This document shows, one piece after another, positions 8,411 to 17,129 of a stretch of 64,000 nucleotides of DNA. The stretch is from Belnapia sp. F-4-1. Lineage in GTDB: Bacteria; Pseudomonadota; Alphaproteobacteria; Acetobacterales; Acetobacteraceae. The notes below the pieces were generated by a model. It saw only the letters and a program-made list of their open reading frames with translations. It was not told the DNA's origin and did no database searches. Numbering within the stretch: position 1 is the stretch's first letter; each line of letters begins with the position of its first letter. The stretch is taken from NCBI RefSeq assembly GCF_000802185.1, contig NZ_KN676113.1, positions 186,001-250,000 on the forward strand, in the 5' to 3' direction. The translations under genes and the position numbers were made by a program.

Positions 8411-9208
8411 TCAGCCCCCGGCCCGCGGGTCGTGGCGCGGATCGAAGGTTTCGCCACGCAGCGCGGCCCTCGCCTGGCGCCAACCCTGGTAGATGCCGCC
8501 CATCCCTGCCCTCCCCTCCAGCACGACCCGGAAACGGCCGGGGTCGCGGGCGATGGCATCCTCGGCGAGCCGGTCCATCACCGCCTCCAACGCGGTGCGG
8601 AGGCGGTTGGTGCGGGCCTCGCGGTCGAGCACGGCCAGCTCCGCCGCCGGGATGGACGGGCCGAAGCCGGCGAGCATCTCGGGCAGAGCCTCGGTCCAGA
8701 AAGGATATTCGAGGGCGAGGGGCAGGAAGCGCGCCTCGGGCGCCAGCTCGGCGAGGCGGGTGAGGCCGGGGGCGATCGGAACGGGGCGCTCGCGGACGTC
8801 GCAGAACCGGCCGGGGGCGTTCATCCAGAGCATGTGGGCCGGGTCGGCGAGGACCGATTGCGCCGTGCGAAGGAAGGCGACGGCGCCGCGGGCCGACTGC
8901 TGCTCGATGCCGAACACGCCGAGGCGGCGCATAAAGCCGTAGCGCGACAGCGCCTCCGCTTCCATCGGGATGAACATGCGCCGGCCGGGCAGCAGCTCGG
9001 TCGAGAGGATCATGAAGGCAACGCCGTCCCACCAGGAGGGGTGGTTGGCGTAGATGACGAGGGGCCCCTCGCCTTCCCCCGGCCGCGGCGCGCCCCAGTT
9101 GGCGAGGCGCACCGCCCGCAGCCGACGCTGCGCATGGCGGAGGAAGATGAAGCGGAAGAAGGCGAAGCGGGCCGGCGAGAAGAGCGCCGCCGGCCCAGAC
9201 TGGGTCAT
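8411..9208 (-). CDS. PlsC-type acyltransferase, CrtO-like (carotenoid acylation)
   Basis: A 265-residue 1-acyl-glycerol-3-phosphate-type acyltransferase. The catalytic box NHPSWWD is at residues 55-61 and a second block FIPMEAEALSRYGFMRRLGVFGI follows. Between CrtP-like and CrtQ-like genes it corresponds to CrtO of the staphyloxanthin cluster, which esterifies the glucose of the carotenoid with a fatty acid. A general phospholipid acyltransferase role cannot be excluded, but the tight coupling (ATGA overlap with the upstream desaturase stop) argues for the pathway role. Confidence 0.8.
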   Translation of the reverse strand: MTQSGPAALFSPARFAFFRFIFLRHAQRRLRAVRLANWGAPRPGEGEGPLVIYANHPSWWDGVAFMILSTELLPGRRMFIPMEAEALSRYGFMRRLGVFGIEQQSARGAVAFLRTAQSVLADPAHMLWMNAPGRFCDVRERPVPIAPGLTRLAELAPEARFLPLALEYPFWTEALPEMLAGFGPSIPAAELAVLDREARTNRLRTALEAVMDRLAEDAIARDPGRFRVVLEGRAGMGGIYQGWRQARAALRGETFDPRHDPRAGG

Positions 9209-10806
9209 TCGGCGGCGAGCGGCATGCGGAGGGCGTCCGGCAGGCCGGCCTCCCGCGCCGCCGCGCTCATGCCGCGCCCGCCGAGATCCTGGTCGAGGCT
9301 GTCGGCGGCGATCCAGCCGCTCATCATCACCATCGGCATGCCCGGCCCCGGATGGGCGGCGCCGCCGGCGAGGTAGAGACCCTTGATGCGCTTCGAGCGG
9401 TTGCCCGGCTTGAAGGCGCCGAGCCAGGCGCCGTGGCTGGCCAGCCCGTAGATGGCGCCGTTCAGCACCTTATAGCGCTCATGGATGTCGACCGGCGTCA
9501 GCGCGCTCTCGGTGACGATGCGGGACTCGATGTCCTCCATCCCGGCGGTGCGCTTCAGCTTGTCGAGGATGGTCTGCCGGTAGGGGGCGAACATCTTGGA
9601 CCAGTCGTGGCCGGGGCGGAGCCAAGGCGTGTGGACCAGCACGTAGAGAGCCTCGCCGCCCTCGGGCGCGACGGTCGGGTCGGTGCCGGAGGGCGCGGCG
9701 AGATAGGCGGTCGGGTCCGCCGCCGGGATGCCGCGCTTGTAGATGGCGTCGAACTCCTCCTCCGCATCGCGGGAGAAGACGAAGCAGTGATGCGCGAGAT
9801 GCTCGTACCGCTTGTTGAGGCCGAGATAGAGCACGACGCCCGAGCAGGCCGGCTCATGGCCCTTCTTCGCCACCTTCTGGCCGACGGGGCCGCCGACCAG
9901 CTCGGTGTAGGTGCGGATGGCGTCCATGTTGGAGATGACGGCATCGCAGGCGATGCGCTCGCCGCCCGCGGTGCGGACCGCCTTCACCGTGTTGTTCTCG
10001 ATGTCGAAGCCGCTCACCTCGACGCCCGGGCGGAGATCGGCGCCGAGCGAGGCGGCGAGGTTGGCCAAGCCCTCGGCCACGGCGCGGGTGCCGCCCTTCG
10101 GATACCAGATGCCCTCGCTCGCCTGCATGTCGCCGATCGAGCAGAGCACGGCCGGCGCCAGATAGGGGCTGGAGCCGACATACTGGCAGAAATGGTCGAG
10201 CATCTGGGCGAGGCGGGCATCCGGCACATGGCCGCGGATGATGTTCGCCACCCGCTTGCCCATGCGCAGCGCCAGCACGTCGCGCATGGTGTTGGGGTCG
10301 AAATTGGATTTCAGGTCGATGGTGTCGGACAGCCCCTCGACCGACTTCCAGAAGAAGAATTTCTCCGAGATCTCGTGCAGCCGCCGCGCCTCGGCCTGGA
10401 AGCGCTGGTAGCCCGCGCCCTGCCCGGTGCCGGGGGCGAAGGCATCCATGGCGGCGGCCATCTTCGCCACGTCCTCGATCAGGTCGATCCGCGTGCCGTC
10501 CTCGAAGAAGCAGCGCCATTGCGGGTCCAGCCGGATCAGCGGCAGGTCCTGCGCCTGGTCGCGCCCCGCCTCGGCGAAGATGCGGCGGAGGACGCGCGGT
10601 ACCGTCAGGATCGTCGGGCCCATGTCGAAGCGGAAGCCCTGGTTGCTGCCGGGGCGCTCCGGGTCGGGCAGGTTCAGCACCGCCGCCTTGCCGCCGAGCC
10701 ATGGATTCTTGTCGAGCAGCGTCACCTTGTGGCCGCGCGCCGCCGCGACCGCCGCCGCCGCGAGCCCGCCGAGGCCACCGCCCACCACCACCACATGCGA
10801 GACCAT
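9205..10806 (-). CDS. Phytoene-desaturase-family oxidoreductase, CrtP/CrtNb-like
   Basis: A 533-residue FAD-dependent enzyme. The ATG at 10806 follows GGAAGGAAG; the open frame continues upstream but without family similarity. The FAD motif VVVGGGLGGLAAA is at the N-terminus, and the family C-terminal motif GLYLAGGAAHPGPGMPMVM is present. Family members desaturate C30 or C40 carotenoids or oxidise terminal methyl groups. With a second paralogue directly upstream, one is probably the CrtN desaturase and the other the CrtP-type terminal oxygenase making an aldehyde. Which is which is uncertain from sequence alone. Confidence 0.85.
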   Translation of the reverse strand: MVSHVVVVGGGLGGLAAAAVAAARGHKVTLLDKNPWLGGKAAVLNLPDPERPGSNQGFRFDMGPTILTVPRVLRRIFAEAGRDQAQDLPLIRLDPQWRCFFEDGTRIDLIEDVAKMAAAMDAFAPGTGQGAGYQRFQAEARRLHEISEKFFFWKSVEGLSDTIDLKSNFDPNTMRDVLALRMGKRVANIIRGHVPDARLAQMLDHFCQYVGSSPYLAPAVLCSIGDMQASEGIWYPKGGTRAVAEGLANLAASLGADLRPGVEVSGFDIENNTVKAVRTAGGERIACDAVISNMDAIRTYTELVGGPVGQKVAKKGHEPACSGVVLYLGLNKRYEHLAHHCFVFSRDAEEEFDAIYKRGIPAADPTAYLAAPSGTDPTVAPEGGEALYVLVHTPWLRPGHDWSKMFAPYRQTILDKLKRTAGMEDIESRIVTESALTPVDIHERYKVLNGAIYGLASHGAWLGAFKPGNRSKRIKGLYLAGGAAHPGPGMPMVMMSGWIAADSLDQDLGGRGMSAAAREAGLPDALRMPLAAE

Positions 10807-10828
10807 GGCTGGTCTTCCTTCCCTGTTC

Positions 10829-12418
10829 TTAGCGCGCGGTCTGGTAGCTGGGTGCGATCTCGGCGAAGCCGGTGCCCTGCGGCACGGCTCCCATGCCAAG
10901 GTCGCGGGCCAGCAGCCCGGAGCTGATGCGCGCGCCTTCATAGATCACCGGCAATCCGCTGCCGGGATGCGTGCCGCCGCCGACGAGATAAACGCCCTCC
11001 ACCCCGTCGAAGCGGTTGCGCGGCCGGAAGCAAAGCATCTGGCCGAGATCGTGCGAAAGGTTGAAGGTGGCGCCGAAGCCCACGGCATATTCGTCGCGCC
11101 ATTCGCGCGGCGTCACCATGCGCTCGTAGCGGATGCGGGATTCGAGGTCGTGCAGGCCGAGCAGCTTCAGCCGATCGAGGGCGAGGCGGCGGTAGCGCGG
11201 CGCCTCCGCCTCCCAGTCGAAGCCATGCTCCTCGGCATCGCGCATGTTGGGCACCGGCACCAGGAGGTAGAGGCTGGTATGGCCGGCGGGCGCCATGCTG
11301 CTATCGGTCTTGCCCGGATGATGCAGGTAGAGGCTCGGCACGTCCGGAATCTCGCCCGCCTCGATCTGGCTGATGTTCCGGCGATAATCCTCAGCCAGCA
11401 GGATGGTGTGATGGGCGAGGTCGGGGAATGTTCCCTCCACGCCGAGATAGAGCATGAAGGTGGAGCAGGAGTAGCGCGCCTTGGCGATGCGCCGGTCGGG
11501 CCAACGGCGGCGCAGCGCATCGGGGATCAGGCGGGGCATGGCATGGGCGAAATCGGCGTTCACCACCACCGCATCGGCGGCCTGGCGGGTGCCGCCGACC
11601 TCGACGCCCGTGGCCTTGCGGCCGTCGAAGCTGATCCGTTCGATCTCCGAGCCGAGGCGAATGTCGACGCCGAGCCGGCCGGCGACACGGGCCATCGCGT
11701 CCGAGACGGCACCGCAGCCGCCGACGGGGTGGAAGACGCCGTGCTCGTATTCGAGGAAGGACAGGATGGTGAAGAGGCTCGGGCAGCGGAACGGGCTCAT
11801 TCCGAGGTATTTGGTCTGGAAGGAGAAAGCGAGCCGTACCCGCGGGTCCTTGAAGTACCGCGCGAGGTCCTGGTCCACCGTCTGGTGCGGCCGCATCAGC
11901 GGCAGGCTCTTCAGCAGGCCGGGCGAGAGGAAGCGCGCCGGCGAGGCGAAGGCATTCTCCAGGACCGGGCGGAAGGCTTCCAGCTTGCGGCGGTTCGCCT
12001 CGAAGAAGGGGCGTAGGCCGGCGGCATCTCCTGGATTGAGCCGGGCGATCTCGGCCTCCATCCGGGCGATGTCCGAGGTGGCCTCGATGGTCTCGCTGCC
12101 TTCGAAGACAAGGCGGTATTGCGGGTCGAGGCGCTTGAGCGCCACCTCCTCCTCGAGGCTGGCGCCGCAGCTCGAGAAGATCTCGGAAAGGATGCGGGGA
12201 TAGAGGAAGAAGGTGGGGCCGAGGTCGAAGCGGTAGCCCTCATCGGTCGTCAGCGTGCGGGTACGGCCGCCGACCACCTCGTCCTTCTCGTGCAGGGTGA
12301 CGCGGGCGCCCTGCGCCGCCAGCAGCATGGCCGCCGCCAGCCCGCCCGGACCGGCCCCGATGATGGCGATACGCGGACGCGAGGCCTGCAGGGCGGGGGC
12401 GGCAAGCGGTGCATTCAT
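10829..12418 (-). CDS. Phytoene-desaturase-family oxidoreductase, CrtN-like (first gene of carotenoid operon)
   Basis: A 529-residue FAD enzyme with the N-terminal motif IAIIGAGPGGLAAAMLL, the second block GGRTRTLTTDEGYRFDLGPT, and the C-terminal bacterial desaturase motif YLVGGGTHPGSGLPVI. It heads a minus-strand series of seven genes with gaps of 22 bp or less. In C30 pathways CrtN dehydrogenates 4,4'-diapophytoene, or squalene when HpnC/D/E supply the backbone. It is paralogous to the next gene, and the CrtN/CrtP assignment of the pair is inferred from order only. Confidence 0.85.
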   Translation of the reverse strand: MNAPLAAPALQASRPRIAIIGAGPGGLAAAMLLAAQGARVTLHEKDEVVGGRTRTLTTDEGYRFDLGPTFFLYPRILSEIFSSCGASLEEEVALKRLDPQYRLVFEGSETIEATSDIARMEAEIARLNPGDAAGLRPFFEANRRKLEAFRPVLENAFASPARFLSPGLLKSLPLMRPHQTVDQDLARYFKDPRVRLAFSFQTKYLGMSPFRCPSLFTILSFLEYEHGVFHPVGGCGAVSDAMARVAGRLGVDIRLGSEIERISFDGRKATGVEVGGTRQAADAVVVNADFAHAMPRLIPDALRRRWPDRRIAKARYSCSTFMLYLGVEGTFPDLAHHTILLAEDYRRNISQIEAGEIPDVPSLYLHHPGKTDSSMAPAGHTSLYLLVPVPNMRDAEEHGFDWEAEAPRYRRLALDRLKLLGLHDLESRIRYERMVTPREWRDEYAVGFGATFNLSHDLGQMLCFRPRNRFDGVEGVYLVGGGTHPGSGLPVIYEGARISSGLLARDLGMGAVPQGTGFAEIAPSYQTAR

Positions 12419-12521
12419 GCGCGTCGGTCATCCAGGCAAGACGGAGGGAGCGGCCTTGGGCCAGATGCGGTGCAACCGGCCGTCCGCAAGGGTCCGAGCG
12501 CGCAATAAAGCACCCGCCGCG

Positions 12522-14168
12522 TCACGCGGCGGGTAGCAGGGCGAGCAGGCTGTCGGCCGCCTCGATCTCCGCCAAGCGGGCGGCGGCGCGGGGCAGCAGG
12601 CGGGCCAGGTAGAAGGCGCAGAGCGGGGCGTAGCGGTCATCGGCCCTCGCGGCGCGGGCCAGCATCCAGCCGCCCATGGTCCAGCCGGCGGCATCCAAGT
12701 AGGCGGCGGCCGAGGCCTGGGCGGCGGCCGGGTCGCGCTGGCCGCGGTCGAGCATCCAGGCCGTTGCCCGCTCCAGCGCCGTGGCAGCCTCGGCGAGGCG
12801 CGGATCGGCGGCACGGATCTCGGCAATGACGGCCGCCATCTCCGCCCCGCCGTCACGGAACAGCTTGCGGGTGACGAGGTCGATGGCCTGGATGCCGTTG
12901 GTGCCCTCGTAGATCGGGGCGATGCGGGCATCGCGCAGCACCTGGGCGGCGCCGGTATCTTCGACGAAGCCCATGCCGCCATGCACCTGGATGCCGAGCG
13001 AGGCAACATCGACCCCACGGTCGGTGCACCAGGACTTCACGATCGGGGTCAGCAGGGCGACGCGCGCCTCGCTGGCGCCGGAGAGGCGCGCACGGTCGAG
13101 CGCGGCGCCGGCCTCGAGCGACAGCAGCCGGCCAGCCAGGGTGATGGCGCGCATCTCGGCCAGCATCCGGGCGACATCGGGGTGGCGGCTGATCGGCCCG
13201 CCGCCCTGGATGCGGTCGGCGGCATAGGCTTCCGCCAGAGCGAGGGCCCGGGCGCCCTGGGCCACGCCCTCGACGCCGACGCCGAGGCGGGCGGCGTTCA
13301 TCATCGCGAACATGGCATTAAGGCCACGATTGGGCTCGCCGACCATCTGCGCCTCGGCGCCCTCGAACAGCATGACGCAGGTCGGCGCGGCATGGATGCC
13401 GAGCTTCCGCTCGATGCCGCCGCAGCGCAGCGCGTTGGCCCGCCCGTCCGGCAGGACCTTGGGCGCGGCGAAGAGGCTGATGCCTTTGGTACCGGGCGGC
13501 GCATCGGGCAGGCGGGCGAGGACAAGGTGGAGGGTGTTCGGCGTCAGGTCGTGGTCGCCGAAGGTGATGTAGATCTTCTGGCCGGTGATCCTGTAGCCGC
13601 CCATGCCGTCCGGCTCGGCCTTGGTGCGAACCTGGGAAAGGTCGCTGCCGGCCTGGGGCTCGGTGAGGCACATGGTGCCGGTCCACTCGCCGGAAACCAG
13701 CCTCGGCAGCCAGGCTTCCTGCTGGGCGGGGCTGGCGAAGCGGACCAGCGCCTCGACGGCGCCACCGGTCAGCAAGGGGCAGAGGCTGAAGGCCATGTCG
13801 CCGCTGGTGACGATCTCCGAGACCGCCATCCACAGCGCCTGGGGCAGTTCCTGCCCGCCGACCGGGATGCCGTTCACTTCGGAGGGCGCGGCGAGGCCCT
13901 GCCAGCCGCCCTCGATCCAGCCCTTGTAGGCGGCGTGGTAGGAGGGCGGGACGCGCACGACCCCGTTCTCATAGACCGCACCGTGCCGGTCGGCCGCCTG
14001 GGCATGCGGCCAGAGCAGCTCGCGGGCATAGCGCTCCGCCTCGCGGATAATCGCCGTGATGTCGTCCGCGCTGACCGGCAGGCCGGTGGCGGCGGTGATG
14101 CCGGGCAGGTCGACAACCCGGGTGAGGCCGAGGATGAGGTCCTCGGCGGGGGTCGTGGCGTGGGTCAT
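12522..14168 (-). CDS. Acyl-CoA dehydrogenase (large, DmdC/FadE-like)
   Basis: A 548-residue flavoprotein that would oxidise an acyl-CoA to the 2-enoyl-CoA. The family signature MCLTEPQAGSDLSQV lies at 166-180, the flavin-proximal IYITFGDHD at 199-207, and the catalytic base is expected to be Glu421 in IYEGTNGIQAIDL. The long C-terminal helical extension past residue 440 is typical of the roughly 590-residue DmdC-like subgroup; this one is somewhat shorter. The gene lies 103 bp upstream of the carotenoid operon on the same strand but shares no obvious pathway with it. Substrate is not predictable. Confidence 0.9.
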   Translation of the reverse strand: MTHATTPAEDLILGLTRVVDLPGITAATGLPVSADDITAIIREAERYARELLWPHAQAADRHGAVYENGVVRVPPSYHAAYKGWIEGGWQGLAAPSEVNGIPVGGQELPQALWMAVSEIVTSGDMAFSLCPLLTGGAVEALVRFASPAQQEAWLPRLVSGEWTGTMCLTEPQAGSDLSQVRTKAEPDGMGGYRITGQKIYITFGDHDLTPNTLHLVLARLPDAPPGTKGISLFAAPKVLPDGRANALRCGGIERKLGIHAAPTCVMLFEGAEAQMVGEPNRGLNAMFAMMNAARLGVGVEGVAQGARALALAEAYAADRIQGGGPISRHPDVARMLAEMRAITLAGRLLSLEAGAALDRARLSGASEARVALLTPIVKSWCTDRGVDVASLGIQVHGGMGFVEDTGAAQVLRDARIAPIYEGTNGIQAIDLVTRKLFRDGGAEMAAVIAEIRAADPRLAEAATALERATAWMLDRGQRDPAAAQASAAAYLDAAGWTMGGWMLARAARADDRYAPLCAFYLARLLPRAAARLAEIEAADSLLALLPAA

Positions 14169-14267
14169 CGGCTGGATCGGCTCTCCCCGGTGGCGATTTT
14201 GCCGAATCTAGCACAGCACGGCGCGGCCCGTACGAGCCGCATCGGCTGCGAATCGAAGCCGCTCCGG

Positions 14268-14314
14268 CCGGAGGATACTCCGGTCAGGCGCTGCCCGACC
14301 GGAGTTTGCTCTAG
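14268..14314. repeat. Dispersed repeat, family B, copy 2
   Basis: Contains a perfect 9-bp stem, ACTCCGGTC and GACCGGAGT, with an 11-nt loop, followed by TTGCTCTAG. On the minus strand it reads CTAGAGCAAACTCCGGTCGG, matching family B copy 1 at 3117-3154. It abuts the 121-bp TAGTGTCC element. Possible terminator-like or mobile small repeat; no T tract. Confidence 0.5.
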
Positions 14315-14432
14315 TGTCCCGATCTCGAAATCCTGCGGATTTCGATCTCGGTTCACCAGCCGTTATTTTCAGTGGCCTGCTTGTCCACGAAGCCCGTGGG
14401 TAACCTCCACGAACTTCGCGGGCAGGACACTA
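14312..14432. repeat. 121-bp element with TAGTGTCC inverted ends (MITE-like)
   Basis: The segment begins TAGTGTCC and ends GGACACTA, a perfect 8-bp terminal inverted repeat. Inside is a perfect 8-bp hairpin CGAAATCC-TGC-GGATTTCG. There is no coding capacity. The right end supplies the TAG stop codon of the histone-H1-like fusion gene. Size and structure suggest a miniature inverted-repeat element or intergenic repeat; only one copy is visible here, so mobility is unproven. Confidence 0.5.
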
Positions 14433-16172
14433 GCGGCTCCGGCTGCGGGAGGTGCCGGCGCTGCTGCGCCCGCCCTTGGCCGCCGCGGCGGTGCGGCCAG
14501 CGGCGCCGCGCGTGGTCGTCTTGGCGGTGCCGCGCTTGGCGGCGGTGCCGCCGGACGCCCGCTTGGCCGTGCTGCCGTTGGCCGACTTCGCCGTGCTGCG
14601 CTTGGCGGTGGAAGCGGTGGCACGCTTCGTCGTGCCGGCGCTGGCACGCCCGCCCTTGGCCGCCGCGGCGGTGCGGCCAGCGGCGCCGCGTGTCGCCGTC
14701 TTGGCGGTGCCGGTCGACCGCTTGGCGGTGGAGGCCGAGGCGCGCTTCGTCGTGCCGGCGCTGCTGCGCCCGCCCTTGGCCGCCGCGGCGGTGCGGCCGG
14801 CGGCGCCGCGCTTGGCGGTGGAGGCGGTGGCGCGCTTCGTCGTGCCGGCGCTGCTGCGCCCGCCCTTGGCTGCCGCGGCGGTGCGGCCGGCGGCACCGCG
14901 CTTGGCGGTGGAGGCGGCGGCACGCGTCGTGCTCGCCGTGCTGCTGCGGCGGGTGGCGGTGCCCTTCGCCGAAGCGCTGCGGGCCGCGCCGCCCTTGGCG
15001 CCGTTGCTGCGCGCCGCCGCCGCCTTGCGCGGAGTGCGGGCGCTGCCGCCCTTGCGGCCGCCCTCGCTCTGCGCCGCACGGCCAGCGGTGCTGCGGGTGG
15101 TGGTGGAGCTGGCGCGCCCGCCCTTGGCCGCCGCGGCGGTGCGGCCGGCGGCACCGCGTGTCGCCGTCGCGGCAGCGCCGCGCTTGGTGGTCGCGGCAGC
15201 GCCGCGCTTGGTGGTCGCGGCAGCGCCGCGCTTGGTGGTCGCGGCGGATGCGCGCTTGGTTGTCGTGGCGGCGGCCGTGCGGCGCGGCTTGCGGGCCGGG
15301 GCCTCGCCATCCGCCGAGGCGGCGCTGCTGCGGCGCGCGCGGGTCTTGCGCGGCGCGGGTTCGGACGCGGCCTCGGGGGCGGCGTCCTGCTGCGTCTCGT
15401 CGGTCATCGGGGTGGAGTCGGTGTCGTCCTTCATCGGATCATGTCCCCAGTTCATCAGTGAATGGCGCCAGCGCGTGTCGGTGACGTCGCCGTCCGGGCG
15501 CTGGGCCAAGTGGCGGCGAATGAAACCGATAACCTCGCGCTGGAAGTCCTCGTCCGCCGTCTCCTCGCCATCGAGCATGGCCAGGATGCGGCGGCCGGAT
15601 TGGTGACCGACGGCTTCCGACTCGCCTTCGCGGGTGAAGCCGGCGGTGCGGCTGTCATCGCTGTCGAGCCAGCGGCGAAGCTCGGCGGCAGACAGGTTGA
15701 CGAGGCGGCGGAAGACCGCCCCGGTCGACTCCTCGAAATCCTCCTCCGGCATGCGGGTGCTGCTCCCTTGCTGCGGGTGGTGACGGGACGCCGCGCTCTT
15801 CTCCGCGACATCTTCGGGCTGGGGCGAGAACTGTCGCCCGGCCTCCAGGTCGCGTCGCTTGGCGGCGGTGGTGCGCTCGTATTCCTCGGCGGTGAGGCTC
15901 TCGCGCGCGGCCTTCGGCAGGTAGCGTTCGCCGGTCTCGAGCGACTCCTGGCCGGAGCGCGTGCCCCATTCCTCCTCGGTCCATTCGACGAGGTGGTTGT
16001 CGGGCTGCTTCGGGCCCTCATAGCCACCGCCACGCTTCTGGTATTCGGCGCTCGCCATCTGCGCCTTGCGGGCGGACCACTGGCCGGGCTTGCCGCCCTT
16101 GTCGCCGGCGGTCACTTCCTCCTTCACCTGCTCCCAGAGTTCGGGATCGGATTTGCGCGCGGTGCCTGCCAT
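14430..16172 (-). CDS. DUF5872-DUF3140-histone-H1-like fusion protein
   Basis: A 580-residue three-part protein. The ATG at 16172 is chosen because the similarity to DUF5872 begins at once (KSDPELWEQVKEEVTAGDKG). DUF5872-like residues run about 5-75. A DUF3140-like domain covers about 144-248 and ends in the conserved DTRWRHSLMNWGHDP. Residues 250-580 are a low-complexity Ala/Thr/Lys/Arg/Gly tail with five copies of a unit beginning GAAGRTAAAAKGGR and several TTKRGAAA units, resembling bacterial histone-H1-like DNA-binding tails. The protein probably binds DNA non-specifically; the roles of both DUFs are unknown. Its stop codon lies within the end of a palindromic element. Confidence 0.8.
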   Translation of the reverse strand: MAGTARKSDPELWEQVKEEVTAGDKGGKPGQWSARKAQMASAEYQKRGGGYEGPKQPDNHLVEWTEEEWGTRSGQESLETGERYLPKAARESLTAEEYERTTAAKRRDLEAGRQFSPQPEDVAEKSAASRHHPQQGSSTRMPEEDFEESTGAVFRRLVNLSAAELRRWLDSDDSRTAGFTREGESEAVGHQSGRRILAMLDGEETADEDFQREVIGFIRRHLAQRPDGDVTDTRWRHSLMNWGHDPMKDDTDSTPMTDETQQDAAPEAASEPAPRKTRARRSSAASADGEAPARKPRRTAAATTTKRASAATTKRGAAATTKRGAAATTKRGAAATATRGAAGRTAAAAKGGRASSTTTRSTAGRAAQSEGGRKGGSARTPRKAAAARSNGAKGGAARSASAKGTATRRSSTASTTRAAASTAKRGAAGRTAAAAKGGRSSAGTTKRATASTAKRGAAGRTAAAAKGGRSSAGTTKRASASTAKRSTGTAKTATRGAAGRTAAAAKGGRASAGTTKRATASTAKRSTAKSANGSTAKRASGGTAAKRGTAKTTTRGAAGRTAAAAKGGRSSAGTSRSRSR

Positions 16173-16271
16173 GCTGCGCTTCCTTCGACATGGTTGCATC
16201 CGGCAACGTCACGCCAAGGCAAGCGTTCCCGTGCGCGCCGCTTTGCGCACGCGGGAGTCAACACGGGCGGG

Positions 16272-17126
16272 TCAGATAGCGGCGCGCAGCAGCAGCGAGG
16301 CTGTCAGCGTCGAGTCGGGTGCCAGCATCGTCAGCGGGCCATAGCCGGCGAAGTCCGGCCGGTTCGGCGCATCCGGCACATGGCTCACCGGCTCCAGGCA
16401 GAGGACGCTGCTGCCGGCAGGCGCGAAGACATGCAGGTTGCGCGACCAGGCGCCCGACGCCGCGAGATGCAGGCGGAGATCGGGGCGGAGGATTTCCGCC
16501 GCGCCGTCCCAGCCGGCGAAATGCGTGTCGAGTCCTTCATAGGCTTGCTCGTCGCCGACCAGCCCGTCGCTCGCCTGCACGGCGACGGGAAGCGTGCGCG
16601 CATCGCGGGCGAAGAGCGCGCTGGCGCGGAAGCGCAGCCCCGTCCCCGCCGGACGGAGGAAGAAGGGGTGCCAGCCGAGGCCGAAGGGAAAGGGCTGCCC
16701 GGCCGCATTCGTCACCGCGAGCGAAAGGCGCGCACCCTCCTCCCCCAGCTCGAGGGAAAGCTGCGCGCGATAGGCATAGGGCAGGCCCTCTGCCGCGCCG
16801 TCGAGCGCCTGCGTCAGCGTGCAGCGGTCGCCCGCCTCCGACTCCACCGTCCAGGCGCGGTCGCGCGCCAGGCCGTGGATCGCCGTGTTGTCTTCCGGGC
16901 GGTTGACCGGCAGGTGGTGCACCGTGCCGGCGACGGGGAGCTGCCCGGCATCCAGCCGGTTGGTCCAGGGCAGCATGACGAAGGCGCCGCCGAAGCTGGC
17001 ATTGGGGTCGGCGCCGAGCGGCAGCGGGACCAGCACGTCCCGCCCCCGCCAGGCCAATTGCGTGATGGCCGCGCCCCCTTCCGGCAGGAGCTGCGCGCGC
17101 CAGTCGCCGGTGGCGAGATCCAGCAC
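16272..17126 (-). CDS. Aldose 1-epimerase family protein
   Basis: A 284-residue GalM-type mutarotase starting with GTG 3 bp after the upstream stop. The substrate-binding and catalytic residues are visible: NRL after MLPWT, IHGLARD (acid His), GLGWHPFF (second His) and the base Glu in VLCLEPVSH. It interconverts alpha and beta anomers of an aldose or a related sugar. Co-transcription with the uronate dehydrogenase-like gene suggests a sugar-acid pathway, an inference from context. Length fits the bacterial YeaD/GalM-like branch. Confidence 0.83.
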   Translation of the reverse strand: MLDLATGDWRAQLLPEGGAAITQLAWRGRDVLVPLPLGADPNASFGGAFVMLPWTNRLDAGQLPVAGTVHHLPVNRPEDNTAIHGLARDRAWTVESEAGDRCTLTQALDGAAEGLPYAYRAQLSLELGEEGARLSLAVTNAAGQPFPFGLGWHPFFLRPAGTGLRFRASALFARDARTLPVAVQASDGLVGDEQAYEGLDTHFAGWDGAAEILRPDLRLHLAASGAWSRNLHVFAPAGSSVLCLEPVSHVPDAPNRPDFAGYGPLTMLAPDSTLTASLLLRAAI

Positions 17127-17129
17127 GGC

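Noticed and set aside
14450-15240. Tandem DNA repeats that look like a CRISPR or satellite array
   Set aside because: They encode the KGGR/TKR protein repeats in one frame; unit lengths vary and there are no unique spacers.
12981-15461. 826-codon plus-strand open frame across the acyl-CoA dehydrogenase and the H1-like gene
   Set aside because: It is antisense to two recognisable genes and its residues are composition-driven (long Gly/Ala/Arg runs) with no domain; a shadow of high GC.
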